From the NCBI GenBank assembly GCA_036186865.1, contig AP025054.1, positions 23,709,906 through 23,773,905 on the forward strand: 64,000 nt of DNA. Direction: 5' to 3'. The stretch is from Eustoma russellianum. Taxonomy: Eukaryota; Streptophyta; Magnoliopsida; Gentianales; Gentianaceae. The notes beneath the pieces were generated by a model. That model worked only from the letters and a program-made list of their open reading frames with translations. It did no database searches and had not been told where the DNA came from. Below, piece by piece: positions 48,995 to 59,655 of this stretch. Numbering within the stretch: the stretch's first letter is position 1; each line of letters starts with the position of its first letter. The position numbers and the translations under genes are program-made.

Positions 48995-51900
48995 AGATTT
49001 TGTTGTGGAATGTGCGTGGAGTTCGCAATTCTTTTAATAGATTACTCTCACTAGTTCACACACACAAAGTATACCTTATCATTGTTATTAAACCAAAGCT
49101 AAGACCAACTGCCTTGCAATCATATCAACTACAACTTGATTTCTCTAAAGCTATATCTGTTTGTAATGATCAAATATGGTTTTTTTTGGAAGGATTCACT
49201 TCTCACTTCGGAAGAGGAACAATATGGACATCAACATCATTCCATGAAGTTTCGCTGGCTGGACACAGGAGACTATTCCTGGTTGACGGGTGTATATGGA
49301 CGGCATTCTGTTCTACAACGCCGTATATTGTGGGACGAATTGAGACAATTTCATACGACAGTCACAATTCCGTGGCTTATCGGTGGAGATTTTAACACAT
49401 TTAGAACGTTGGAAGAACACCATGGTAGATCACATCCATTATTGCACACATTACAAGACTTCATCGATTTCGTTCAGCATTGTCAGTTACAGGAAATTTA
49501 ATTTCAAGGTTCATGTTTTACTTGGTCTGATGGTCGAGGTCTAGGACGTGTATGGCGTCGTCTTGACCGTTTTCTGAGCTCCACTTCATTTTCTGATATA
49601 TTCTCATATATACAAGTTCAACATCTGTCCCGGGCCACTTCGGATCATGCGCCATTACTTTTAACATGCGACTCAGAAGTCCCACGAGCAACATCACTTT
49701 TTCGCTATTTAGACGTGTGGGCAACACATGCAGATTTTGATGAATTTGTCACTCACAGATGGCAATCATATTCAACAGTCGGTGGAATGTGGGGTTTCAA
49801 TCGCAAGTTATCTCTTCTGTGCAAGGACTTACGACAGTGGAATAGAGATACATTTGGAAATATCTTCGACGCAGTATCTCATGCAGAAGCCGAAGTTAAA
49901 TCCGTGGAAAAATCTTTTGATGCTAATCCAACAGATTCTACGCGTGTGATGTATCATAAGCGCATCACAGAATTACGTCTTGCTAAAAAACATGCCTTTC
50001 TTTACTTGAAGCAGAAGGCCAACATCAAATGGCTGAAAGATGGTGATGCTAACACCTCCTTTTTCCATTAAACAGTCAAGCAAAAAAGATGCCGCCAGTT
50101 TATTCGCCGAATTTTGAAACCAGATGGTACTGAGATTGATCAGCTGTGTGATATTAAAGATGAAGTTATTCGCTACTTCTCTCATCTCTTCGCTGAGGAA
50201 GCAGTTACGGATTGTGAATTAATTCTCTAACACATACCACCTTTGATCACGACAGATGACAATAGCATGCTGAAGGGAATCCCATTACTATCAGAGATGA
50301 AGGCAGTAGTTTAAGATCTTAGTCCCACAAGTGCCGCCGGACTGGATGGCTACCCCGGATCTTTCTACAAATGATTCTGGCACTTGATACAACATGATGT
50401 GCATAAAGCAGTTCAAGAATTCTACTTGGGTATCCGAATGCCAAGGACAGTTGCAGCAACATCAATTATTCTTATACCGAAGGTAAGTAATCCTCAAACA
50501 TTTGCGGATTACCGTCCTATATGCCTTACTAATTTTATTTCCATGACCATCACAAGACTACTAGCTACAAGACTGGGAAGAATCTTGCCAAAGCTGATTT
50601 CGCCAGAACAAGCAGGTTTCATGAAAGGCAGAGACATTACTGAACAAGTACTGTTAGCACAAGAGATGGTACATGTCTTAGACAAACGAACAAGAGGAGG
50701 GCAAGTTATTATCAAATTGGATATGGCCAAGGCATTTGACCGAGTGAGTTGGAAGTATCTCCGCCTACTGTTGCAACGCATGGGTATGGATGAGCATCTA
50801 GTACGCATCATTATCAACAATTTGAGCGACACAACATGTTCTATTTTTCTCAACGGTTGTCTAACGGAATCATTTTCGATTGGTAGAGGAGTGAAATAGG
50901 GAGACCCTTTATCTCCTCTACTATTCATCCTATCCTCTGAATGATTTGCAAGAGGTCTAAATCATCACATACGGGCGGGCAAAATAGTGGGATTTAAGGC
51001 AGGCCGCACACCTTGTGTCTCACATCTGGGATTTGCAGATGACTTATTAGTTTTCCTCAATGGTTCAGCACGCAACTTATGAAAATTTTGAAAGTTCTTA
51101 GACACTTATCAGCAAGCGTCAGGACAGCTTGTCAACTACCACAAAAGCCAATTTGTTGCGGGTCAGGGAGTTTCGATTCCAAATTCTACGACAGCTTTAG
51201 GCATGCGATCAACTTCGTAGCCAATAAAGTACTTGGGGTCATATTTGCATAAGGGGATAAATAAAGCCAGGTATTGTTCCACTCTCCTCGATCACTTCAA
51301 CGCCAAACTATCATCATGGTCGACGGCTTTCTTATCTATGGCGGGAAGAATCGTGCTCATCAAGCATGTGCTCAACACGTTACCTACGCATCTAATAGCT
51401 AGTTCCAGATTGCCAAAGGGTGTGATTAACATCTTAAATCGGAGAATGGCTTCTTTTCTTTGGAAAGGACTACATCACTGGCAGTCCTAGCCTTTTGTGT
51501 GTAGATCGACCGAAGTTGGTGGTCTAGGCATCTGCTATCTTTCGCATGTCCATCAAACGTATGATTGTCAATTATGGTGGAAGTACTTTCACTCCAATAC
51601 ACTATGGGCAGAATTTTGTCAAGCCAAATGTGGCCGTCGTCCTTCTATTTATTCTCATATATACGATTCATCAACACGGAAAAGAATCTGCAGCATACAT
51701 GAATATATGGAGATGCATACTTATACCACTAACGATATGTTACATTGGACTCCAGAGGAAAACGGTCAATTCTCTATTCATTCATCTTATTCTTTGATCT
51801 CTTCTCATGAACACACCAGGGTTGAGACACGGTATATTTGGTGGAAAACATCACATCCAGGTCAAAAAGTTTTTCTCTGGCGTCTTTGGACGCACTCTCT

Positions 51901-52855
51901 TCCAATGGTAGACAACCTTCGTTGTTGGATGACATCCTACCCATCGCAGTGTGCGTTTTGTCGTCAACATCATGACCATCAAGATCATGTATTTCTACAT
52001 TTCTCAGCCATTCGTCAGCTTTGGGTGGAAATGTCAATCAAATTCTATGGACCAATGCCCCGTTCTTGCACCATAAAAGGACATTTACTTCAATGGTGGC
52101 AAATGTCCTCACAAAAAACAATGTTAGGCCAGCTTAAAGCAATAGTTCCGTCACTTGTCGCTTGGGAAATATGGAAAATGTATGGATCTTGCAGGTTTGG
52201 AGAGGAGCCATTCAATTACGATCGGTTATATACAAAGATAAATGGGGCGATATATACATGGTGTCATTCAATTAATGGGAAAAAGTTTGCACAAACCATT
52301 CCATATCTTGTTGATCAACACTTCTCCCCGCCATTACGCATGAAGAGGCTAACAATAGTTCGATGGCAATTTCCACCGTCGGGCAAGATGAAACTAAATT
52401 TTGACGCCACTGTAGGACAAACAATGTCGGCAGGCGGAGTAGTACTTAGAACAGATCAAGGCTTATTTCTTTTGGCCATCTGCTTTCCACTATCTTTATT
52501 ACGCCCGCTGCATGCGGAGATTCAAGCAATGACAATGGCACTGCTATACTACGCGCAACACTATGATAACCTAGTGGTGGAGACGGACTGTCAATTTTTG
52601 ATCACTCTGCTGGCTGAAAAAAGGAATCTCACATGCTCATTGGCCTCTGATATCACACGAGCAACGCAATTCCTTACACTTAACCACTCAACAATAAAAT
52701 ATTGTCCAAGGGAAGCAAATTTGGCATCACATAGGCTGGCAAGGTATGTATATCGCTCTTCCGGAATGCAACTCTATAGTTCAGTCCATGAATTACCGTG
52801 TGAAGTACGTGGCGCTCTATACACGGATGTTCATATGCCCACATTCAGAGTGTGA
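48991..52855 (+). pseudogene. LINE B ORF2 (endonuclease, reverse transcriptase, RNase H), broken
   Basis: Starts MKILLWNVRGVRN. Endonuclease motifs are WLIGGDFNTFR, CFTWSDGRGLGR and TSDHAPLL. The reverse transcriptase has IKLDMAKAFDRVSW and a FADD catalytic box, followed by YLGSYLHKGI, the zinc-binding domain (CAFCRQHHDHQDHVF) and RNase H (LNFDATVGQ; AEIQAMT; VETDCQFL). Defects are a frameshift near 49200, a stop at 49499, later stops including 50069, 50897 and 50942, and several between 51080 and 51220. The last third (51497-52855) is open. The fourth RNase H acidic position reads His (NLASHRLAR). Confidence 0.88.
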
Positions 52856-53107
52856 TATATGTCAACCAAATACCCATATAGTTGTTTGGGTTCTCGAACA
52901 CATGCAACATTGGTGCATTTATCATTCATATCTTTGCTCACTATGCGAGATAACCTTTACATCAATCTTCACTATACTAATCTTTGTTTGACATTTGCGT
53001 TTGTGTTTGCTTTGTCATGGTGGATAATTACACGGACAACAATGAGTCTCACAATCATTACCAAGCGCTGCAATACAATATCACCCACTGGCATTCAATA
53101 CAGCTTC

Positions 53108-53136
53108 TCGTCTTGGTTTAGGTCGAGCCAAGACGA
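53108..53136 (+). ncRNA. LINE B 3' hairpin
   Basis: TCGTCTTGG - 11-nt loop - CCAAGACGA, a perfect 9-bp stem, followed by CTTCGGTACG as in LINE A hairpin 1 although the stem sequence is entirely different. Confidence 0.7.
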
Positions 53137-53399
53137 CTTCGGTACGATCTAGGTTTCATCAACTTCGTTTACTATTACTTTCACTGTGTTACTCCTAACT
53201 GTTCTTTTGATCTCTCATGAGGTACATGGTACACCTGGAGCATCACCACCAAGTCACGACATCTCGACAGCATCGGGTTCATGGCATAACATCTGGTTCC
53301 TTAGCGATATATCTTCCAACAAGACCTCATACATGTATTCTTCTTTGGATAGACTAGGCGCCATTCCCGGTCGTATAAATATGTATGCTTTTTTCCTTC

Positions 53400-53435
53400 G
53401 ACAAGGTTTTATCCACAAGGGTGGTTTTACTTGAC
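53400..53435 (+). ncRNA. LINE B 3' terminal stem-loop
   Basis: GACAAG ... CTTGAC around the TCCAC-AAGG-GTGG core; one A-A mismatch compared with LINEs A and C. Confidence 0.6.
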
Positions 53436-53568
53436 AAGGTTTTAATGCAGCATATCATATACGACTGGAGATGCGCCATCATTAGCGATTTGTTTCACCT
53501 TTTTCATACACTGATGTTTGTAATATGGTTTTTCTCCGCCATAAGTGAGGCTTTCAATAAAAATTATC

Positions 53569-53572
<4 letters not shown>

Positions 53573-53606
<34 letters not shown>
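53573..53606. repeat. (AT)n microsatellite between LINE B and LINE C
   Basis: Uninterrupted AT dinucleotides at the LINE B 3' end, immediately before the 5' end of LINE C. Confidence 0.95.
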
Positions 53607-53610
<4 letters not shown>

Positions 53611-53816
53611 AAAAAAACTTTGCGGATGATCCTCTCTGGCGCAGACGCACGCCGCCGGCGCTAGCCGCCACCTTCGACATTAAAGCCGCCGCTTTCGCCT
53701 TCGTCGTACTCCGCCCATCTCCCCGATCGTTACTGCAGTCATCCGCCATATCTCTTCTTCCTTCAATTTTCACTAAAAGCTCCAGTTTTTTTCTTTCGAC
53801 CTTCATTGTCGACATC

Positions 53817-55094
53817 ATGACTGCCGCACCATCCTTCGCTGCGGTGGTCAGCTGCTCCAGTACTGTCTCCAATATCTCGATCGCCCTCAAATCGGTTTCC
53901 CGGTATAAAGGCATTCCTATGATTTCTTTTCTTGATGCTGAGATTGATGCACTGGCAGAGCCTCACAGGTATTCTTTGGTGGGAACTTTTTGGTATGGTC
54001 GTCCGCCCCTGAAAGTTATACGTGAAGTCTTTGAGAAAATTAGTTTTCATCAGGATTTGTGCATTACACTGATTGATCAATCCCATATACTTTTAAATTT
54101 CCGCAATGAAGCAGATTATTTGCGGTTCTTCTATCGTCGTTCATGGCATATATCTGGGTGTCACGTGCGCATAACCAAGTGGACAGTAGATTTTGATCCA
54201 TCAGCGGACGTCCCTATTGTCCCGGTTTGGATTGCTTTGCCATCCTTACCGATTCACCTGCACCATCGTGCAGCACTCTTTGAAGTGGTCAGGCCAATTG
54301 GGACACCATTGAAATTAGATGTTGCAACTGCGGACGGTTTAAGACCGTCAGTGGCCCGTGTTTGTGTTGAGGTTGACGTTTCTCAAGATTTGCCGCAGAA
54401 GATATATTTACAGGCTAAGGGTAGGATGATCTTACAGTCAATAGTTTATGAAGACCTACCATTATTCTGCACTTCATGCCGTAGGCTTGGTCATTCATCG
54501 AGTGCATGTCCTCCAAAGGACAGCAGCAACGGTCCTGGCCCGCCGCCGCCTCCCCCGCTGCTGCCTCCACCTCCGCGGACACATTCCACACGGCAGTGCT
54601 GGACACCAGTCAAGAAAAAGCCGTCAGCATCTACTCTGCCAGACTCAGATGTAGTTGTTCAAACTAATGATGAAACTGCCCAGCCGGATCTCGGGGATGT
54701 CCCTCCTTCAAACACAATCCTACCTCACGCGACATCTGCCCAGTTGGAGGAGGAGTATTGTGATGCTGTGGATCAGCATTTACCCACTTACCTAAACCCC
54801 GCAGAAATGGGACACTCTTCAGACACAGATTTGCCGACTGATGATCATGTTGATGATATCCCTACGGTCCCAGAGGATGTCGCACGTCGAATGCAGTTTC
54901 TTCCGACTTCGCCTGATGAGGAGATATTAATATCACGCTTAGATGAACATGCGGCTGAGATTGAATTCATTCCAGTTGTCCCACGTCGTAAGAGAAGGGC
55001 GCGTAAAGACTTACCTCCTCTACCGCCATCCACAATCTTAACACGTAGTGCGTCGCACATCATACAGGGAAGTTCCTCCTCTCTTACTCAATGA
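53817..55094 (+). CDS. LINE C ORF1 protein (DUF4283 plus CCHC zinc knuckle)
   Basis: An intact 425-residue protein expected to bind LINE RNA. It starts at the first ATG after the 5' untranslated region. DUF4283 spans about residues 40-175 (LVGTFWYGRPPLKV; RITKWTVDFDPSADVPIVPVW). A CCHC-type knuckle follows at about 219-235 (CTSCRRLGHSSSAC), then a Pro-rich stretch (about 240-260), an acidic linker and a basic cluster (RRKRRARK, about 395). Its stop TGA (55092-55094) overlaps the ORF2 ATG (55091-55093) in ATGA, suggesting termination-reinitiation for ORF2 translation. Confidence 0.92.
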   Translation: MTAAPSFAAVVSCSSTVSNISIALKSVSRYKGIPMISFLDAEIDALAEPHRYSLVGTFWYGRPPLKVIREVFEKISFHQDLCITLIDQSHILLNFRNEADYLRFFYRRSWHISGCHVRITKWTVDFDPSADVPIVPVWIALPSLPIHLHHRAALFEVVRPIGTPLKLDVATADGLRPSVARVCVEVDVSQDLPQKIYLQAKGRMILQSIVYEDLPLFCTSCRRLGHSSSACPPKDSSNGPGPPPPPPLLPPPPRTHSTRQCWTPVKKKPSASTLPDSDVVVQTNDETAQPDLGDVPPSNTILPHATSAQLEEEYCDAVDQHLPTYLNPAEMGHSSDTDLPTDDHVDDIPTVPEDVARRMQFLPTSPDEEILISRLDEHAAEIEFIPVVPRRKRRARKDLPPLPPSTILTRSASHIIQGSSSSLTQ

Positions 55095-58000
55095 ATGCCA
55101 TTATATGGAACATTCGAGGCATGCGTGCCTTGTTACCTAGATTAAAACAAATGATTCTTGAACGTCGATTACACTTACTTGCTTTGCTTGAACCCAAACA
55201 TGCTCCATCCCCTATACATGGATTTGCTTTACAGCTTGGTTTTTCACATTCTTATGCTTCACAATCGGAACGTATCTGGTTTTTTTGGCAGGATACTGAG
55301 TTTCGTTTACTTGCTACTCAGGATCAGGAACAGGTGGTACACTTTACTATCCAGTCAATTTCACTGCAATGGACCTTTGTATTATCAGTTGTCTATGCGA
55401 AACATACGCCACTTCAGCGCCGTCCCCTTTGGCGTTCTTTATGTGACTTTGCTGACTCATGTCAGCTGCCCTGGATGGTTGGTGGTGATTTTAACACTTT
55501 TCGTACAATCGAGGATCATAGCGGTCGTTTGGCTCCGTCTTTAGCAGTATTACAAGACTTTAATGACTGTATCGAACGGTGCTCCCTCATGGCGCCCCCG
55601 TACCAAGGCTCTAGATTCACTTGGGCAGACGGCAGAGGTCTTGGTCGTATACGTCGCAGATTGGATTGGCTTTTTATTAATTCTGCTTTTCAGGATGGGT
55701 TTGCGGATATACAGTTGTCACATCTGCCGAGGGTTACCTCCGACCACATGCCATTACTATTCATTGGTCGACACAGTGTGACATGCAACAAACGCTCATT
55801 TCGATTTCTAGACTCCTGGCTCCATCACTCAGACTTTCACTCTTATATGCAGCAGGCATGGTTATCATATCCCACTACTAGAGGCATGTACGGTTTCTAT
55901 AATAAATTGTTTTCTTTCAAAAAAGATATCCAACGGTGGAATAAAGACATCTTCGGCAACATTTTCAACACCCTAAAACATGCAGAGGATCAACTCAATC
56001 ATGCAGAGGCTGCCTTGGGTGCACATCCGACGGTGGAAGCCAGAGAAGAATACCATAGATCCAAGGCTGAGTATCTTCGTGCTTCAAATTCTGAATTACA
56101 ATTCTGGAAACAAAAAGCTCGGGTTAAATGGCTTAAAGATGGTGATGCGAATACACAATACTTTCATTCTATTGTCAAAGGGAAGCGTACACACCTGCGC
56201 ATTCAACACATCCGCAATGCCGAGGGCCATCTTTTAACAAATCCGAGTGACATCATGGCTGCAGCAGTCTCTTTCTATACAGATTTATTTGCCCAGGCAC
56301 CCACACAGAATCATTCTGCTATACTTTTGCACATTCCTCGGCTGGTAACTGACGCTGATAATATTCTGTTGACGCAGCTTCCTACTGCGACTGAAGTTAA
56401 GGAGGCAGTGTGGCATTTGGACCCTCACAGCGCTGCCGGTCCGGATGGGTTCCATGGTATGTTTTATCGTTCATGCTGGTCTATCATACATTCTGATATT
56501 GTTAAGGCTGTGCAGGAGTTTTTTCTTGGTATTCCACAACCGCCGGTCATGGCTAGTGCATTAATTACTCTGATACCTAAGACGCAATACCCACAGACTT
56601 TCGGAGATTTTCGGCCTATCTGTCTTACGAATTTTCTGAGTAAAGTTTGCACCCGTATTATAGCCACACGTTTGGGAATGCTGCTACCAAAATTAATCTC
56701 TCCAGAGCAAACAGGATTCCTACTGGGTAATGATATTTCTACTCAGGTTTTATTGGCGAGAGAAATGGTCCATATGATGGATAGTGGTGCGTCACATTTA
56801 TGTTTGAAATTGGATATGATGAAAGCATTTGATAGGGTCAGTTGGGATTATCTCGAGCGTCTTTTGCTGCAGTTTGGTTTCTCAGACTTTTTCTCTCGGA
56901 TTATCCTCAACCATTTACAACCTACTACTTTATCGGTTTTAACCAATGGAGAGCCATCGTCTAAGTTCCGCCCACACAGAGGTGTCAAACAGGGAGATCC
57001 TTTATCTCCTTTGCTATTCATTCTGGCATCGGAGGGTTTCAGGAGAGGGCTAACCGCATTGGTGGCGGCGGGCCATATACTGCTATTTTGTCTGGGCCGT
57101 ATTCCTTTTGCAATAATACATTTAGCTTATGCAGATGATCTCCTGATTTTCCTGCAAGGTACAAAGCGTAATTTACGTCGTTTTCACAAGTTCTTAACGG
57201 AGTATAAAACTGCTTCTGGACAAAACGTTAACTATCAGAAGAGTAGTCTCATCCCATCGGCACGTCTTCTGCCCCGTCGAGTTCGCATTTTACAAGAAAT
57301 ACTGGGCATGCGAATCTCTTCTTTACCGTTTAGATATCTTGGTTCCTATCTCCACAAGGGAATTAATCGATCGCGATTTTGTACTACTCTGCTACAGCAT
57401 TTTGATGATCGATTAAATGGTTGGCATTCCCGCCTCCTTTCATCAGCGGGACGTTTAGTATTATTGCGTTCAGTACTTTCTTCGCTCCCTCTTCATGTCA
57501 TGGCTGCAGGAGGATTGCCAAAGTCGGTCATTAAAACGATACACAGAAAGATGGCCACTTTTTATTGGGGCAAGCGTCATCGTTGGATGGCTTGGTCAAA
57601 AATCACTTTACCTGTTGAGGAAGGAGGCTTGGGGTTACGGGATCTTAACATGCTGCAGCAGGCTTATTGCTGCAGAATTTGGTGGCTTTATCAGAGACAT
57701 GACACTTTGTGGAGTCGTTATATGCATGTCAAATATGGACGGCGAGGGGATTTTCAGCCACGGCTACCGGATTCGCCGGTTTGGAAACTCATTTGTCGCA
57801 TTCTTGATGTATGTACTTCGCAGACAGTAGGTGTGGGTACCCACCTTACATGGCGGCCAACACCCTTGGGTGAATTCACACTAAAATCAGCCTGTGATAT
57901 TTGTCGCCCATCTAGGCCAACGTTACTCTCAGCTAAGTTCATTTGGTTCAAGCACCACTCGCCCACAATAAGAGTACTGCTTTGGCGGTTATTTCACTCC

Positions 58001-58711
58001 GCACTACCGTTCGAAGATTACATTGGCTCTTATTCGGCTGCACATCCAACACAGTGCCCTTTTTGTAAGCAACACTCAGCAACGGTTGATCATGTTTTCC
58101 TGTATTGTCAGCCAATTCGGTTATTATGGACTTTCTTCGCGACAGAGTTGCACGGCGTCTACCTCACTACTATGACTCTACGTCAATATCTATTATCCTG
58201 GTGGTACCGTTCCTCATATTCTTCCATCCTTGGGGTTCTTAAAATTGCGGTTCCGGGTATCCTAGTTCATAATATATGGCGCTGCTTCGCTAGTTTAATG
58301 TATGGGAATAATGCATCCTTTTCTTTAACGGCACTGCGCAACACTATCCATTTTGACATTGATATGTGGATCCACACACTACATGGTTCCAAACTCGCTG
58401 CAGGGCCACCTGCATCACTGTCTTGGATTCCAAAGATTCGATCTCCACGCCTAAAAGTGATCAGATGGCATTCTCCGCCATCAGGACGATTTAAACTTAA
58501 TGTTGATGCAGCCGTTGGACGACAATATGCAGCGGGTGGAGTCATAATGCGAGACTACAATGGCATTTGTGTGCGCGTTCTATCATTTCGGTTACCTCCA
58601 TGCACGCCGCTGATGGCTGAAATCCAGGCTACCTTATTTGGATTGCTCTATTTTCTTCCATTATATCGGACACTTATCATCGAGACAGACTGTGCGCAAA
58701 TGCTGCTGTGA
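55091..58711 (+). CDS. LINE C ORF2 protein (APE endonuclease, reverse transcriptase, RNase H), truncated at the end
   Basis: 1,206 residues. The endonuclease spans about 1-225 with WNIRGM, LLALLEPKH, MVGGDFNTF and TSDHMPLLF. The reverse transcriptase spans about 490-760 with CLKLDMMKAFDRVSW (about 572), VKQGDPLSPLLF and AYADDLLIFL (about 680). The zinc-binding domain spans about 950-1015 (FHSALPFEDYIG; CPFCKQHSATVDHVF) and RNase H starts at about 1135 (LNVDAAVGR; AEIQATL; IETDCAQML). A TGA at 58709-58711 ends the frame inside RNase H. The continuing frame (to 58951) has IYREANLPAYYLSQ, so about 80 residues are lost. Endonuclease and polymerase motifs look complete, so retrotransposition ability may survive. 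Confidence 0.92.
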   Translation: MNAIIWNIRGMRALLPRLKQMILERRLHLLALLEPKHAPSPIHGFALQLGFSHSYASQSERIWFFWQDTEFRLLATQDQEQVVHFTIQSISLQWTFVLSVVYAKHTPLQRRPLWRSLCDFADSCQLPWMVGGDFNTFRTIEDHSGRLAPSLAVLQDFNDCIERCSLMAPPYQGSRFTWADGRGLGRIRRRLDWLFINSAFQDGFADIQLSHLPRVTSDHMPLLFIGRHSVTCNKRSFRFLDSWLHHSDFHSYMQQAWLSYPTTRGMYGFYNKLFSFKKDIQRWNKDIFGNIFNTLKHAEDQLNHAEAALGAHPTVEAREEYHRSKAEYLRASNSELQFWKQKARVKWLKDGDANTQYFHSIVKGKRTHLRIQHIRNAEGHLLTNPSDIMAAAVSFYTDLFAQAPTQNHSAILLHIPRLVTDADNILLTQLPTATEVKEAVWHLDPHSAAGPDGFHGMFYRSCWSIIHSDIVKAVQEFFLGIPQPPVMASALITLIPKTQYPQTFGDFRPICLTNFLSKVCTRIIATRLGMLLPKLISPEQTGFLLGNDISTQVLLAREMVHMMDSGASHLCLKLDMMKAFDRVSWDYLERLLLQFGFSDFFSRIILNHLQPTTLSVLTNGEPSSKFRPHRGVKQGDPLSPLLFILASEGFRRGLTALVAAGHILLFCLGRIPFAIIHLAYADDLLIFLQGTKRNLRRFHKFLTEYKTASGQNVNYQKSSLIPSARLLPRRVRILQEILGMRISSLPFRYLGSYLHKGINRSRFCTTLLQHFDDRLNGWHSRLLSSAGRLVLLRSVLSSLPLHVMAAGGLPKSVIKTIHRKMATFYWGKRHRWMAWSKITLPVEEGGLGLRDLNMLQQAYCCRIWWLYQRHDTLWSRYMHVKYGRRGDFQPRLPDSPVWKLICRILDVCTSQTVGVGTHLTWRPTPLGEFTLKSACDICRPSRPTLLSAKFIWFKHHSPTIRVLLWRLFHSALPFEDYIGSYSAAHPTQCPFCKQHSATVDHVFLYCQPIRLLWTFFATELHGVYLTTMTLRQYLLSWWYRSSYSSILGVLKIAVPGILVHNIWRCFASLMYGNNASFSLTALRNTIHFDIDMWIHTLHGSKLAAGPPASLSWIPKIRSPRLKVIRWHSPPSGRFKLNVDAAVGRQYAAGGVIMRDYNGICVRVLSFRLPPCTPLMAEIQATLFGLLYFLPLYRTLIIETDCAQMLL

Positions 58712-58951
58712 CTACAACAGCAGCAGCCTATCTTTGGAAACTACCATCTTCGGCTCTTACACATGTTGATTAATCATCATCATTTGGAAATCACGCATAT
58801 CTATCGCGAGGCCAATTTGCCGGCATATTACCTTTCTCAGTACGCAATGACATCCCCGATCACATGCTTCTTCACTAGAAACAGTCTTCCACCCATGGTT
58901 CGCGTCTCCGTCACTTTGGACCTCACGTCAGCAACATTGCGTAATCATTAA
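58712..58951 (+). pseudogene. LINE C ORF2 tail, cut off by the stop at 58709
   Basis: The same frame resumes and reads to TAA at 58949-58951, aligning with the LINE A C-terminus (YHLRLLH; PPLVRASVALD versus PPMVRVSVTLD). It is the last part of RNase H. The usual fourth acidic residue is Tyr here. Confidence 0.85.
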
Positions 58952-58992
58952 TTTATACGTCTTTCATATGGATTGGCTCACTATACTTTCCT

Positions 58993-59020
58993 CTTCCTGT
59001 GCTCATGTGAGTACAGGCAG
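58993..59020 (+). ncRNA. LINE C 3' hairpin 1
   Basis: CTTCCTGTGCT - 6-nt loop - AGTACAGGCAG; one mismatch and one G-T pair in 11, followed by ACTCGGTATG. Confidence 0.65.
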
Positions 59021-59200
59021 ACTCGGTATGTTTCTCTCGCTCCTTCATGGCATCTCCTACTGTCTATTGTCTTTTGATGCACCCTTTCTTTTCTTTGTTA
59101 CATGGAACATACTTTGTTGTGGCTTGATGATTTCCACTGCATCTGGCGAGTTTCAACACTATCAAGTCTTCCACAAGGATTGGCATACACTTGCATTTGT

Positions 59201-59226
59201 TGCCTGTGCTTTTCCAAGTGCAGGCA
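59201..59226 (+). ncRNA. LINE C 3' hairpin 2
   Basis: TGCCTGTGCT - 6-nt loop - AGTGCAGGCA, 10 pairs including two wobbles, followed by GCCTTGGT. Confidence 0.65.
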
Positions 59227-59394
59227 GCCTTGGTGAGATCCACATCTTATCGTTTTGTCATATTCATTTATATTTTCTGCTACTGCTTGATGCACTTTTA
59301 TGTCTCGTTGCTGCATGGCCGCATACACATCTTCAAACTTTTCACGCTGCTGCTCCACTGGTCTTCCAAATGGATTGGCTCTCATTTGATTCCT

Positions 59395-59422
59395 CTGCCT
59401 GTACTTCGGACAGTACAGGCAG
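59395..59422 (+). ncRNA. LINE C 3' hairpin 3
   Basis: CTGCCTGTACT - 6-nt loop - AGTACAGGCAG, a perfect 11-bp stem, the same stem as LINE A hairpin 1 with a different loop. Confidence 0.75.
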
Positions 59423-59619
59423 GCCTGACGACCTCAAAATTCCTTTTGGCTAATCACACGCATGTGGCTGCTGAATATACTGCGGATGGCGTTCGGAAGC
59501 TTCTATGGCATCAACATCTCCTGCTTCAAGTGTTTCACAAGGGCCTTACTGTATTTTTATTATTCTATTGTAAAGCGTCTCAACAATCCAGGAGTATAAA
59601 TATGTACGCTTTTTCCTTC

Positions 59620-59655
59620 GCCAAGGTTTTATCCACAAGGGTGGTTTTACTTGGC
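59620..59655 (+). ncRNA. LINE C 3' terminal stem-loop
   Basis: GCCAAG ... CTTGGC around TCCAC-AAGG-GTGG, followed by AAGGTTTTAATGCGGCATATC as in the other two copies. Confidence 0.7.

Larger units (their letters stand above)
47467..53572 (+). mobile_element. LINE B: full-length L1-like element, decayed
   Basis: A 5' untranslated region, ORF1 (47587), ORF2 (48991-52855), a 3' region with one hairpin and the conserved terminal motif, then an (AT)n tail. ORF1 and ORF2 carry several stops and frameshifts. Confidence 0.88.
58968..59453 (+). other. Open frame in the LINE C 3' region (possible ORF3, 161 codons)
   Basis: It carries three repeats, HMDWLTI (58965), HKDWHTL (59172) and QMDWLSF (59367), spaced 207 and 195 bp, both multiples of three. 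It is in the same register relative to ORF2 as the 343-codon frame of LINE A. No known domain. It overlaps the three hairpins, so RNA and protein constraints cannot be separated by eye. Confidence 0.35.
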
